From Devosia sp. (GTDB lineage Bacteria; Pseudomonadota; Alphaproteobacteria; Rhizobiales; Devosiaceae), in assembly GCF_024707125.1 (NCBI RefSeq), contig NZ_JANQAH010000009.1, positions 620,001 through 684,000 of the forward strand: a stretch of 64,000 bases of DNA, in the 5' to 3' direction. The notes under the pieces are model-generated. The model was not told the origin of the DNA, searched no databases, and worked only from the letters and a program-made list of their open reading frames with translations. Positions within the stretch are counted from its first letter, which is position 1, and every line of letters starts with the position of its first letter. The position numbers and the translations under genes are program-made. Below, in pieces: positions 16,194-23,208 of the stretch.

Positions 16194-16255
16194 GTCATTC
16201 CCGCGAAAGCGGGAATCCCTGCCCATGTCGAGATCCCCGCTTTCGCGGGGATGAC
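16194..16255. repeat. REP-like inverted repeat, family A, copy 3
   Basis: Same arms as copy 1 (GTCATTCCCGCGAAAGCGGG and CCCCGCTTTCGCGGGGATGAC), lying between glycerate kinase and the VOC gene, both on the minus strand. Confidence 0.9.
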
Positions 16256-16273
16256 GCGGTGTTGGACGGAGCG

Positions 16274-17527
16274 CTAACGAATAAGAATCGCCCTAAAGTC
16301 ATTCACATTCGTCCCCGTCGGCCCAGTGACAAACAGATCCCCAATCGCCTCAAACGCCCCATAGGCATCATTGTTCGCAAGCGCTGCCAGCGGATCCACC
16401 CCCGCCTCGCGCATCCGCCGCGCCGAGGTGCCGTCGACAAACGCCCCGGCATTGTCCTCGGACCCATCGATCCCGTCCGTATCCCCCGCCAGCGCAGTCA
16501 CCCCTTCGACGCCATCAAGCGCAATGGCGAGCGAGAGCAAAAACTCCCCGTTCCGCCCCCCGCGCCCTTTTCCGCGCAGGGTCACCGTTGTCTCCCCGCC
16601 CGAGAGCAAAACCACCGGCTTTTCAAACGGCTGGTTTCTCTGCGCAATTTCCTTGGCAATGGCCGCATGCACCAGCGCCACATCCCGCGCTTCGCCCTCG
16701 ATGGAGTCCGACAGCACAGAGGCCCCAATCCCCCTTTTCCGCGCCTCCTCAGCCGCCGCCGTCAGCGACAGCGCCGCCGAAGCAATGGTCACAACCGAAT
16801 TGCCGACAAACCGCGCATCATCCGCCCGCGGCGCCGGATTTTCATCACTGGCCAAGAGCTTCTTCGTCGCCTCCGGCAGCTCCAGCCGATAAAGCTCGGC
16901 AAACTTTCGTGCGTCGGCCCGCGTCCCCGCCAGCGAAATGGTCGGCCCCGAGGCCACCAGCGCCGGATCGTCCCCCGGCACATCCGAAACAACCAGCGTC
17001 GCCACCCGCGCCGGCGCCGCCAGTGCCGCCAGCCGCCCGCCCTTGATGGTCGAAAACTGATTGCGAATGAGGTTCATCACGCCAATCGGCGCACCCGAAG
17101 CCAACAACGCCCGATTGATCGCCTGTTCGTCTTCGAGCGTCAGCCCCTCGGCCGGCGCCGGCAACAGCGCCGAACCGCCGCCCGAAATCAGCGCCACCAC
17201 AAGATCATCCGCGCTCAGCCCGCTGACGATCTCCTTGAGCCGGTTTGCCGCCGCAAACCCTGCCGCATCCGGCACCGGATGCGCCGCCTCGACAATCTCG
17301 ATCCGCTCGCATTTTTCCCCATAGCCATAGCGGGTGACCACGAGCCCGGTGATCTCGCCCGGCCAGGCCTTTTCAAAAGCCCGCGCCATCTGCGCCGAAG
17401 CCTTGCCGGCCCCGATGACAATCGTGCGCCCCTTGGGTTTCTGCGGCAAATGCCGTGAAACGGCCAGCGCCGGCTGGGCGCGCTCCACGGCAAGCTCGAA
17501 CAGGGTTTGCAGCAGCGCGCGGTCCAT
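16274..17527 (-). CDS. Glycerate 2-kinase (DUF4147/MOFRL family)
   Basis: A 417-residue protein with an N-terminal DUF4147 domain (about residues 5-235: IVIGAGKASAQMARAFE, LISGGGSALLPAPAEGLTL, NLIRNQFSTIKGGRLA) and a C-terminal MOFRL domain (about 300-410: LLSGGETTVTLRGKGRGGRN, ALAGDTDGIDGSEDNAGA, TGPTGTNVNDF). This family phosphorylates D-glycerate to 2-phosphoglycerate and has often been labelled hydroxypyruvate reductase TtuD. It would lead glyoxylate- or tartrate-derived glycerate into glycolysis. The start was set at 17527 because GGAGG lies six bases upstream; an ATG at 17533 directly abuts that site. No glycerate-forming genes adjoin it. Confidence 0.9.
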   Translation of the reverse strand: MDRALLQTLFELAVERAQPALAVSRHLPQKPKGRTIVIGAGKASAQMARAFEKAWPGEITGLVVTRYGYGEKCERIEIVEAAHPVPDAAGFAAANRLKEIVSGLSADDLVVALISGGGSALLPAPAEGLTLEDEQAINRALLASGAPIGVMNLIRNQFSTIKGGRLAALAAPARVATLVVSDVPGDDPALVASGPTISLAGTRADARKFAELYRLELPEATKKLLASDENPAPRADDARFVGNSVVTIASAALSLTAAAEEARKRGIGASVLSDSIEGEARDVALVHAAIAKEIAQRNQPFEKPVVLLSGGETTVTLRGKGRGGRNGEFLLSLAIALDGVEGVTALAGDTDGIDGSEDNAGAFVDGTSARRMREAGVDPLAALANNDAYGAFEAIGDLFVTGPTGTNVNDFRAILIR

Positions 17528-17653
17528 GGTCATCCTCCGACCCCCAAAATTCCTCGCCGTCTTTGTGGAGAGTGGCGCCCACCTTGTCCAGCCTTGCCGT
17601 CATGTCAAAAGGCAGACACATAGAGGCGCTAGCGGCACGCTTCTGGAGTTTTC

Positions 17654-18343
17654 ATGACCGAACGATTCGCCATCTATTACGCGCCCTCCGCCAATAGTCC
17701 GCTCTGGGACCGCGCCGCCGCCTGGCTTGGCCGCGATCCCCTGACCAATCAGCTTTTCGACGGCGCCGTCGCCGGCATCGAGCGCAATCGCCTGCTCAAT
17801 CTCACCCAGTCGGCCAATCGCTACGCCTTCCACGCAACCATCAAGCCACCCATGGCCCTGGCCGAAGGGGCGAGCATCGAGGAACTGCGCACCGCGCTCG
17901 CCGATTTTGCCCGCAAGCAGGCGCCTTTCGTTTTGGGCCATCTGCGCATTGCCTCGCTCGATGGTTTTCTCGCGCTCATCCCGGCCGAGCCCAACGAGGC
18001 CCTGCAGGATTTTGCCGCCTATGTGGTGGAAGAATTTGAACCCTTCCGCGCCCCGCTCAGCATCAAGGACCGGGCCTCCCGCGCCGCCCGCGGCCTCTCC
18101 CCGCGTCAGGAAGAACTGCTCGATTCCTACGGCTACCCCTATGTCTTCGACGAATTCCGCTTCCACATGACGCTGACCGATCGCCTGCCGGAAGCCGAGC
18201 GCGCCGAAATCAGCACCGCCCTGGAATCATGGTTTGCGCCCGACATTGCCGAGCCGGTCCTTTTCGATCGTCTCGTGCTGTTCCACGAGCCCGATAGCGG
18301 CCGCCCCTTCCGCCGCCTCGAAGACTACAAGTTGGGAGCTTGA
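17654..18343 (+). CDS. DUF1045 phosphonate-associated 2H-phosphoesterase-like protein
   Basis: A 229-residue protein of DUF1045, which is found in phosphonate (phn) loci. It carries two H-x-T motifs of the 2H phosphodiesterase superfamily: HATIKPP (His60, Thr62) and HMTLTD (His171, Thr173). The family has been suggested to act on the cyclic ribose phosphate intermediate of C-P lyase breakdown in place of PhnP, which fits its position before phnM and phnN; that role is an inference here. TCTGGAG lies five bases before the ATG. It is followed by phnM two bases after its stop. Confidence 0.87.
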   Translation: MTERFAIYYAPSANSPLWDRAAAWLGRDPLTNQLFDGAVAGIERNRLLNLTQSANRYAFHATIKPPMALAEGASIEELRTALADFARKQAPFVLGHLRIASLDGFLALIPAEPNEALQDFAAYVVEEFEPFRAPLSIKDRASRAARGLSPRQEELLDSYGYPYVFDEFRFHMTLTDRLPEAERAEISTALESWFAPDIAEPVLFDRLVLFHEPDSGRPFRRLEDYKLGA

Positions 18344-18345
18344 CC

Positions 18346-19482
18346 GTGTCCGAACTCGTTCTCTCCAATGCCCGCGTGGTCCTTGCCGATGACGTCGTCA
18401 CCGGCAGTGTCCTTGTGCGCGATGGAAAAATCGCTGATGTCGACACCAAGAACACCCGAACCGGCGAGGACTTTGGCGGCGACTACCTGATCCCCGGCCT
18501 CGTCGAACTCCACACCGATCATCTCGAAAACCACTATCGCCCACGCCCTGGCGTCTTCTGGGATCCGCTGGCCGCGCTTCACGCCCATGACGTGCAGATT
18601 TCCGGCTCCGGCATCACCACGGTTTTCGATGCCGTCCGCATCGGTTCCGATGTCGACCTGCCCAGCATGTTCGAGCATTCCAAAAATCTCGTGGATGCCG
18701 TCCGTGCCGGCCCAGAGCAAGGCTGGCTGCGCGCAGAGCATTTTCTGCACCTGCGCTGCGAATTGCCGAGCCATGACGTGGTCGAACACTTTGAGGCTTT
18801 CGCCGACCATTCCCAGACGCGCCTCGCCTCGGTCATGGACCACACGCCCGGCCAGCGCCAGTTCCGTTCGCTCGACGACTACAAGCGCTTTTACGCCAAG
18901 CATATGGGCCAGAACGAAGCGCAGATGCTGGCCTATATAGAAGCCCGCCAGGCCGAGCACGACCGCTATTCCGCCCCCAATCGCCAAGCCATCGTCGCCC
19001 GCGCCCACGAACTGGGCCTGGCTCTCGCCAGCCACGATGACGCCACCCTGGCGCAGGTCGAAGAAGCCGCTGAAGACGGTGTTTCCATCGCCGAATTCCC
19101 CACGACGCTTGAGGCCGCCGCCGCCGCCCACGATGCCGGCCAGGCCGTGCTGATGGGCGCGCCAAACGTCGTCCGCGGCAAATCCCATTCGGGCAACATT
19201 TCCGCCAGCGATCTCGTCGCTGCCGGCCTTCTCGATATTCTCAGTTCCGATTACGTCCCCTTCGCCCTGCTGCAGGCCGTCTTCGTCCTGCCCCAGCGCT
19301 TGCAGGAGGTCAGCCTTCCGCAGGCCCTGCTCACCGTCACCAAAAATCCGGCCGAAGCCGCCGGTCTTGTGGACCGGGGCGAGATCGCCATTGGCAAGAG
19401 GGCCGATCTGGTGCGAGTTTCAGGTGAGACGCGCGTGCCCGCCGTACGCGCCGTCTGGAAAGAGGGGATCAGGGTCAGTTGA
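18346..19482 (+). CDS. phnM: PhnM, alpha-D-ribose 1-methylphosphonate 5-triphosphate diphosphatase
   Basis: A 378-residue amidohydrolase-fold metalloenzyme of the carbon-phosphorus lyase pathway that removes pyrophosphate from ribose methylphosphonate triphosphate. The metal motif is ELHTDHLENH (about residues 54-63), followed by RPGVFWDPLAALHAHD, ASVMDHTPGQRQF and SSDYVPFALLQA, all typical of PhnM. GTG was chosen as start because GGGAG lies seven bases upstream; a TTG at 18340 overlaps the DUF1045 stop. The last bases overlap phnN. Confidence 0.93.
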   Translation: MSELVLSNARVVLADDVVTGSVLVRDGKIADVDTKNTRTGEDFGGDYLIPGLVELHTDHLENHYRPRPGVFWDPLAALHAHDVQISGSGITTVFDAVRIGSDVDLPSMFEHSKNLVDAVRAGPEQGWLRAEHFLHLRCELPSHDVVEHFEAFADHSQTRLASVMDHTPGQRQFRSLDDYKRFYAKHMGQNEAQMLAYIEARQAEHDRYSAPNRQAIVARAHELGLALASHDDATLAQVEEAAEDGVSIAEFPTTLEAAAAAHDAGQAVLMGAPNVVRGKSHSGNISASDLVAAGLLDILSSDYVPFALLQAVFVLPQRLQEVSLPQALLTVTKNPAEAAGLVDRGEIAIGKRADLVRVSGETRVPAVRAVWKEGIRVS

Positions 19483-20045
19483 GCGATCGTCCGCCCGGAG
19501 TGCTGGTTCTGGTCATCGGCCCCTCGGGTGTCGGCAAGGACACGCTGATCACAGGCGCCCGCCAGGCGCTCGATGCCGACAAGCGTTTCAGCTTCGTGCG
19601 CCGCCTCGTCACCCGTCCCACCGACCTCGATCTCGAAGATCATCTCTCCATCGAGCCCGACGAATTCGCCGAGGCTCTGGTCAATGGACGCCTCGCACTC
19701 CACTGGGAGGCGCATGGCCTCAACTACGCCTTGCCCATCGGCGTCGATACCGATCTGGCTTTGGGCCGCATTGTCGTCGCCAATGTTTCGCGCCATGTCG
19801 TGCCCACGGCGATTGCCAAATATCCCAATTGCCGCGTCGTGATGATCACCGCCGAAATCTCGCTGCGTGCCGAGCGCCTCTCCCGGCGCGGTCGCGAAAA
19901 CCGCGATCAGATCACCGCCCGCCTCGCCCGTGAGGGCGCCGCGTTGCCGGCCGATGTCTCCCCAGTCATGATCGACAATTCGAGCTCCGTCGGCATCGGC
20001 GTCACCGCCTTCGTCATGGCCCTTCGTGCCCTCGCCGAAGAGTGA
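19479..20045 (+). CDS. phnN: PhnN, ribose 1,5-bisphosphate phosphokinase
   Basis: A 188-residue P-loop kinase with Walker A GPSGVGKD (residues 14-21), resembling guanylate kinase. PhnN makes PRPP from ribose 1,5-bisphosphate, the last step of the C-P lyase route. RRLVTRPTDLDLEDH and ALHWEAHGLNYALPIGVD are characteristic. It starts with TTG overlapping the phnM stop (TTGA). The core genes phnGHIJKL are not in this window, so the trio must work with a distant core or serve ribose phosphate salvage. Confidence 0.92.
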   Translation: MSDRPPGVLVLVIGPSGVGKDTLITGARQALDADKRFSFVRRLVTRPTDLDLEDHLSIEPDEFAEALVNGRLALHWEAHGLNYALPIGVDTDLALGRIVVANVSRHVVPTAIAKYPNCRVVMITAEISLRAERLSRRGRENRDQITARLAREGAALPADVSPVMIDNSSSVGIGVTAFVMALRALAEE

Positions 20046-20100
20046 ACCCTTTTCCTCCTGTCGCGTTGGAAATTGACTATCCAAGCGTCAGGAGTTCTCC

Positions 20101-20250
20101 ATGAGCCGAAACGGACTTTATGCCCTGGTGGCCGTGCTCGCCGTGGCCGTCGTCGCCTTTGCGATCTATACCTATCAGCAGCAGCAATCCCAACCGGGCA
20201 TTGAAGTGCGGATCGACGAGCAGGGAGTGTCCATCGATGGAAACGGCTAG
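20101..20250 (+). CDS. Small single-pass membrane protein, conserved hypothetical type
   Basis: A 49-residue protein with a hydrophobic helix (about residues 5-23, ALVAVLAVAVVAFAIYTY), a QQQQS linker and an acidic tail ending VRIDEQGVSIDGNG. Short proteins of this design are common in rhizobia-like genomes and have no known function. CAGGAG lies seven bases before the ATG, which supports translation. Its end overlaps the next small frame. Confidence 0.65.
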   Translation: MSRNGLYALVAVLAVAVVAFAIYTYQQQQSQPGIEVRIDEQGVSIDGNG

Positions 20251-20434
20251 GGAAACGCATCGCTCGGCCATCGCCGCGGCCATATCTGCCGAATTGCAGC
20301 GTCAGGCCAAGGCGGGCGCTCTACGTATTGATGTCGAGGCGTTGGCCGATGCGGTCCTGCGCGCGCTCGATCCCCATCCGCCCCTGGCAGAGGGCCAGCG
20401 TCCCGAAGAGCTCAATTCGAGCAATGATGGCTGA
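20237..20434 (+). CDS. Small hypothetical protein
   Basis: A 65-residue frame starting inside the end of the previous small gene. It has a helical, alanine-rich start (HRSAIAAAISAELQRQAKAG) and a second predicted helix (VEALADAVLRALDP). No family is recognised and no clear ribosome binding site is separable from the upstream coding sequence. The balanced composition and overlap arrangement make it plausible but unproven. Confidence 0.4.
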   Translation: METARETHRSAIAAAISAELQRQAKAGALRIDVEALADAVLRALDPHPPLAEGQRPEELNSSNDG

Positions 20435-20555
20435 TTGCTCCGTCAAAATCCGTATGGGGCTCCGCATTTTTGCGCGCGGGGCCGGAAAGGCGGTTCCAAC
20501 CGCCTGGGCCTGATCCTCTTCGCAGCGTCACGGTCAAAACCCAAGCGGTGCGGAA

Positions 20556-20831
20556 ATGCCGGGATATGTGCGCGTCACGCCGGACCAGATTCCGGCGGGC
20601 CAGACGGCCCTTCTCCTCTTCGTGCACAACGGAGAGCTTTGCGCAGGTGTCCTGAGGCACAGCCTCGAAGGACGCCTCGAGCGCCTCGTGCCCGACAATC
20701 CCTCGCCCTCAGACCTGATCCTCGGCATCTGCCGGATGATGGCCGACATGCCCATCGATGCCGACCTCTTCGTCGTCCTCGAACCGCTGGCCTATTGGCC
20801 GGAGCTTTTTCCCAGCCTGCGGGGGCTCTGA
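20556..20831 (+). CDS. Hypothetical protein, 91 residues
   Basis: A soluble-looking protein (MPGYVRVTPDQIPAGQTALL at the start, LVPDNPSPSDLILGICRMM in the middle) with ordinary amino-acid composition. No family recognised. A family B repeat starts 37 bases after its stop. The upstream sequence has only a weak GCGGA element, so the start is uncertain. Confidence 0.45.
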   Translation: MPGYVRVTPDQIPAGQTALLLFVHNGELCAGVLRHSLEGRLERLVPDNPSPSDLILGICRMMADMPIDADLFVVLEPLAYWPELFPSLRGL

Positions 20832-20867
20832 AACAGGCTGGCACGATGATCGCCACTTCCACCGGCT

Positions 20868-20935
20868 GTCACCCCGGCGCAGGCCGGGGCCCATCTTGAG
20901 ATCTCAGGATAGGCCCCGGCCTGCGCCGGCGTGAC
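20868..20935. repeat. Inverted repeat, family B (CCGGCGCAGGCCGGG arms), copy 1
   Basis: Arms CACCCCGGCGCAGGCCGGGG and CCCCGGCCTGCGCCGG flank the centre CCATCTTGAGATCTCAGGAT, which is itself palindromic (TGAGATCTCA). A second copy is at 57853-57920 with the same centre. Confidence 0.85.
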
Positions 20936-21037
20936 AATCGAGTGCGGCTAGGGCAGGGCCCCAAAAAACAGAAATCCCCGCTCACGCGGGGACATCGGGA
21001 CGAGCAGATATGATGGCGCGGCCAGGGCCGACCGCGC

Positions 21038-21253
21038 CTAGATTTCAGCAGAACCCTGCACGGCCTCGCGCACCGCCCGATGGGCGATCTCGACAGAGGC
21101 AAAATGCTGGCCGTCGACCACGAAGGCCGGCAGCTTCACGGCGAGGAAGCGGAAGCCGCCCTCTGCCGGCACGACGACGCCCTGGGGCTCGCCGCCAACT
21201 TCGATCACGGTTGGCCGGAGCGTTTCGGCCTTAGAAAAACTGTTTTCCTGCAT
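21038..21253 (-). CDS. Hypothetical protein, 71 residues
   Basis: The frame reads MQENSFSKAETLRPTVIEVG at its start and contains FRFLAVKLPAFVVDGQHFAS, an alternating beta-like pattern. No family recognised; no signal or membrane segment. The start was set at 21253, with GGAG nine bases upstream; a longer frame from 21310 is possible. Upstream is a hairpin-rich gap, so a structured 5' leader is possible. Confidence 0.5.
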   Translation of the reverse strand: MQENSFSKAETLRPTVIEVGGEPQGVVVPAEGGFRFLAVKLPAFVVDGQHFASVEIAHRAVREAVQGSAEI

Positions 21254-21393
21254 GGGTGGAATCTCCACTTGCGCGACGAATGGGAAAACACGGGCGGTGG
21301 AACTGTCCACGCCGGTGAGCCATTTCGCTGCGGGTCTTATCGAAACTCTGAGACGGTGGTGTGACTGTCTTCACACCGTGAACGTGATCGGAA

Positions 21394-21504
21394 TCACATT
21401 CGTTTCGAGCAGGACCCTTGCCAGCGTTTGGCGTCAGTGCGGCGGGTTACTACGGTCGAACACAGGGCATGGATGGTAATGGTCGGCGATGTAGTCATCG
21501 TCAT
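21394..21504 (-). CDS. Possible small ORF, 36 residues
   Basis: A short frame (MTMTTSPTITIHALCSTVVT at its start) is preceded by a strong GGAGAGGA ribosome binding site four bases before the ATG. There is no recognised family and the coding length is too short to judge from composition. It lies upstream of, and on the same strand as, the 71-residue hypothetical gene, so a leader peptide is conceivable. Confidence 0.25.
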   Translation of the reverse strand: MTMTTSPTITIHALCSTVVTRRTDAKRWQGSCSKRM

Positions 21505-21651
21505 TCCTCTCCTTGCGAGTGTTGACTGTATGAGTGCGCGGCATTTGCGGCGCAGCGATGGCAAGATAGGCGAGCTTTTGCGTTTTCACCAGTGGGACGT
21601 GATGCGCAAAGCGAGAAAAAATCGAAAAACCGTGCTCGACTTTCGTCGTGT

Positions 21652-21686
21652 GATAAAAACATGACACATTGCATCATGTTTTTATC
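21652..21686. repeat. Perfect 13-bp inverted repeat
   Basis: GATAAAAACATGA and TCATGTTTTTATC are exact reverse complements separated by 9 bases (CACATTGCA). The AT-rich arms suggest either a regulator binding site or, because T-runs occur in both directions, a bidirectional transcript end. Confidence 0.75.
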
Positions 21687-21790
21687 CTGCAAGAGCGGCA
21701 TTGCACCGGCGCGCAATTATGCGCTCCGGTTCCATCCCTCGGGATCGATCTGCCGGCCCTCATAACAAAGGGCCGGGCAAAACCTTGTGA

Positions 21791-22309
21791 TCAGCGCGCG
21801 AAAGGCACGCTGGTGGTGAGGAGTTTCCCCGAATCGTTGAATTCCACCTGGAAATCCACCCGAATCGAATCGCCCACGAGGAAGATGCGCGAGCCGATGG
21901 CAACGTCATTGCCGCCGCGATCCTTCTGGCGCTCGACGAGGTCAAAGCCGATCTCGTTGCCGCCCTGCTTGCCGACCGCTATGCCCGAAAAGCCGGCATT
22001 GGAGGTCATCACGGCTTCATACTGACCCTTGGCATCGACATAGGCGATGGTGCCCGAAACCGACAGGTTCATGTTCACCAGCGTGCAGCGGCCGGTATAG
22101 TTGATTTTGCCGGAATTTCCGGGGCTTACGGCCAGGCGGCAGCGGAAGGGCTCGGGCTTGTCGCCGCCCTGCAAAATGCTCTCGCCGCGCCAATTGCCGA
22201 CATAGGAAGCCAGCAGCGCCTGCTCGCCCGGCCCCGCCAGCACTGGCGCTGCGGCCAGCCCTACCAGCATCATTGCCACGCCAATGGCGCTCTTCCCACC
22301 CTTCACCAC
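21791..22309 (-). CDS. Secreted hypothetical protein
   Basis: A 172-residue protein with a signal peptide of about 25 residues (IGVAMMLVGLAAAPVLAGP). The mature part is beta-rich (SYVGNWRGESILQGGDKPEP, then PFRCRLAVSPGNSGKINYTG) and probably periplasmic. It begins with GTG and has GAGGA upstream. The lipocalin-like length and strand pattern are suggestive, but no family is assigned. It is divergent from the LolD-like gene at 22444. Confidence 0.7.
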   Translation of the reverse strand: MVKGGKSAIGVAMMLVGLAAAPVLAGPGEQALLASYVGNWRGESILQGGDKPEPFRCRLAVSPGNSGKINYTGRCTLVNMNLSVSGTIAYVDAKGQYEAVMTSNAGFSGIAVGKQGGNEIGFDLVERQKDRGGNDVAIGSRIFLVGDSIRVDFQVEFNDSGKLLTTSVPFAR

Positions 22310-22443
22310 GTCAAATCCTCTTGGTCATAATTGTCCGCCCCCCGGGCATGACTTCTTTATACTTCATCCAACAATGCCAGTTTAATATGATCGAGCAAAG
22401 ATGCGGCATTTACACCGCGTAAACCACTACCGCCGGAGGCAGC

Positions 22444-23208
22444 GTGTCCGCGCCTGAACAGTCCCCGCTTTCCGATGCTCCTGCTAATCCCAAGAAAGCG
22501 GCGCCCATGGCCAATAGCCCGATCATCATCGCCAGCAAGGTCGATTATAGCGTCGAAGTCGCCGGCAAGCCGCTCAACATTTTGCGCGGTGTCGATCTGT
22601 CGGTGAATCCGGCCGAAGTGGTGGCCATTGTCGGCCCCTCGGGCAGCGGCAAGACCTCGCTCCTGATGCTGCTCGCCGGCCTCGAACGCGCCAGCGCCGG
22701 TCGCATCCAGGTCGGCGGCACCGACATCACAAAACTCGACGAAGACGCCATGGCCGTCTTCCGCCGCCAGACCCTCGGCATCGTCTTCCAGAGTTTTCAT
22801 CTTATTCCCTCGCTGACGGCCCTCGACAATGTCGGCCTCGCGCTCGAAATCGCTCGCCCCGAGATGAAGCTTAGCGATGTGCGCAAGGAAGCCGCCGCCG
22901 CGCTCGACGCCGTCGGCCTCGGCAAGCGTCTGGATCACCGCCCCTCGGCCCTCTCCGGTGGCGAACAGCAGCGTGTCGGCCTCGCCCGCGCCCTGGTGAC
23001 AAAACCGCGCCTCCTGCTCGCCGACGAGCCCACCGGCAATCTCGACCAGAAGTCGGGCGCCGTGGTGGTGGAACTCATGTTCAACCTCGCCCGCCAAAAC
23101 GGCACGGCCGTCGTCATGATCACCCATGACGCGCACCTGGCCGAGCGCACTGACCGCACCTTCACCATGGAACAGGGTCAGCTGACCGAAACCACGAGCG
23201 CCCGTTGA
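22444..23208 (+). CDS. ABC transporter ATP-binding protein (LolD/YbbA type)
   Basis: A 254-residue MacB/LolD-class ATPase. Walker A is GPSGSGKTS (about residues 60-68), the signature is ALSGGEQQRVGLARALVTKP and Walker B is LLADEPTGNLDQ; VFQSFHLIPSLTALDNV is the usual Q-loop context. With the FtsX-type permease that follows it forms an exporter or extractor, as in E. coli YbbA-YbbP; the substrate is unknown. The GTG start has GGAGG four bases upstream; an internal ATG at 22507 is an alternative. The stop overlaps the permease start (TGATG). Confidence 0.9.
   Translation: MSAPEQSPLSDAPANPKKAAPMANSPIIIASKVDYSVEVAGKPLNILRGVDLSVNPAEVVAIVGPSGSGKTSLLMLLAGLERASAGRIQVGGTDITKLDEDAMAVFRRQTLGIVFQSFHLIPSLTALDNVGLALEIARPEMKLSDVRKEAAAALDAVGLGKRLDHRPSALSGGEQQRVGLARALVTKPRLLLADEPTGNLDQKSGAVVVELMFNLARQNGTAVVMITHDAHLAERTDRTFTMEQGQLTETTSAR

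Larger units (their letters stand above)
21254..21790. other. Gene-poor, AT-richer gap with hairpins
   Basis: This 537-base stretch has no convincing long gene. It holds two small tandem hairpins (GGTGTGA/TCACACC at 21358-21377 and GTGAT/ATCAC at 21384-21397), a 36-codon frame on the minus strand and a perfect 13-bp inverted repeat at 21652-21686. Competing 70-80 codon frames on both strands show no protein-like composition. An unannotated small RNA or a leader region is possible. Confidence 0.5.

Noticed and set aside
15992..17458. 488-codon open frame opposite glycerate kinase
   Set aside because: Arg/Pro/Gln-rich antisense composition and no motif; the kinase on the minus strand is complete.
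17590..17630. Possible Pho box (CCGTCAT...CAGACACAT) before the DUF1045 gene
   Set aside because: Only one half resembles the 7-bp repeat and the 11-base periodicity is missing.
21428..21667. 70-80 codon frames on both strands in the hairpin-rich gap
   Set aside because: They overlap each other, lack ribosome binding sites and run through the inverted repeat; only the 36-codon frame with a strong site was kept, at low confidence.
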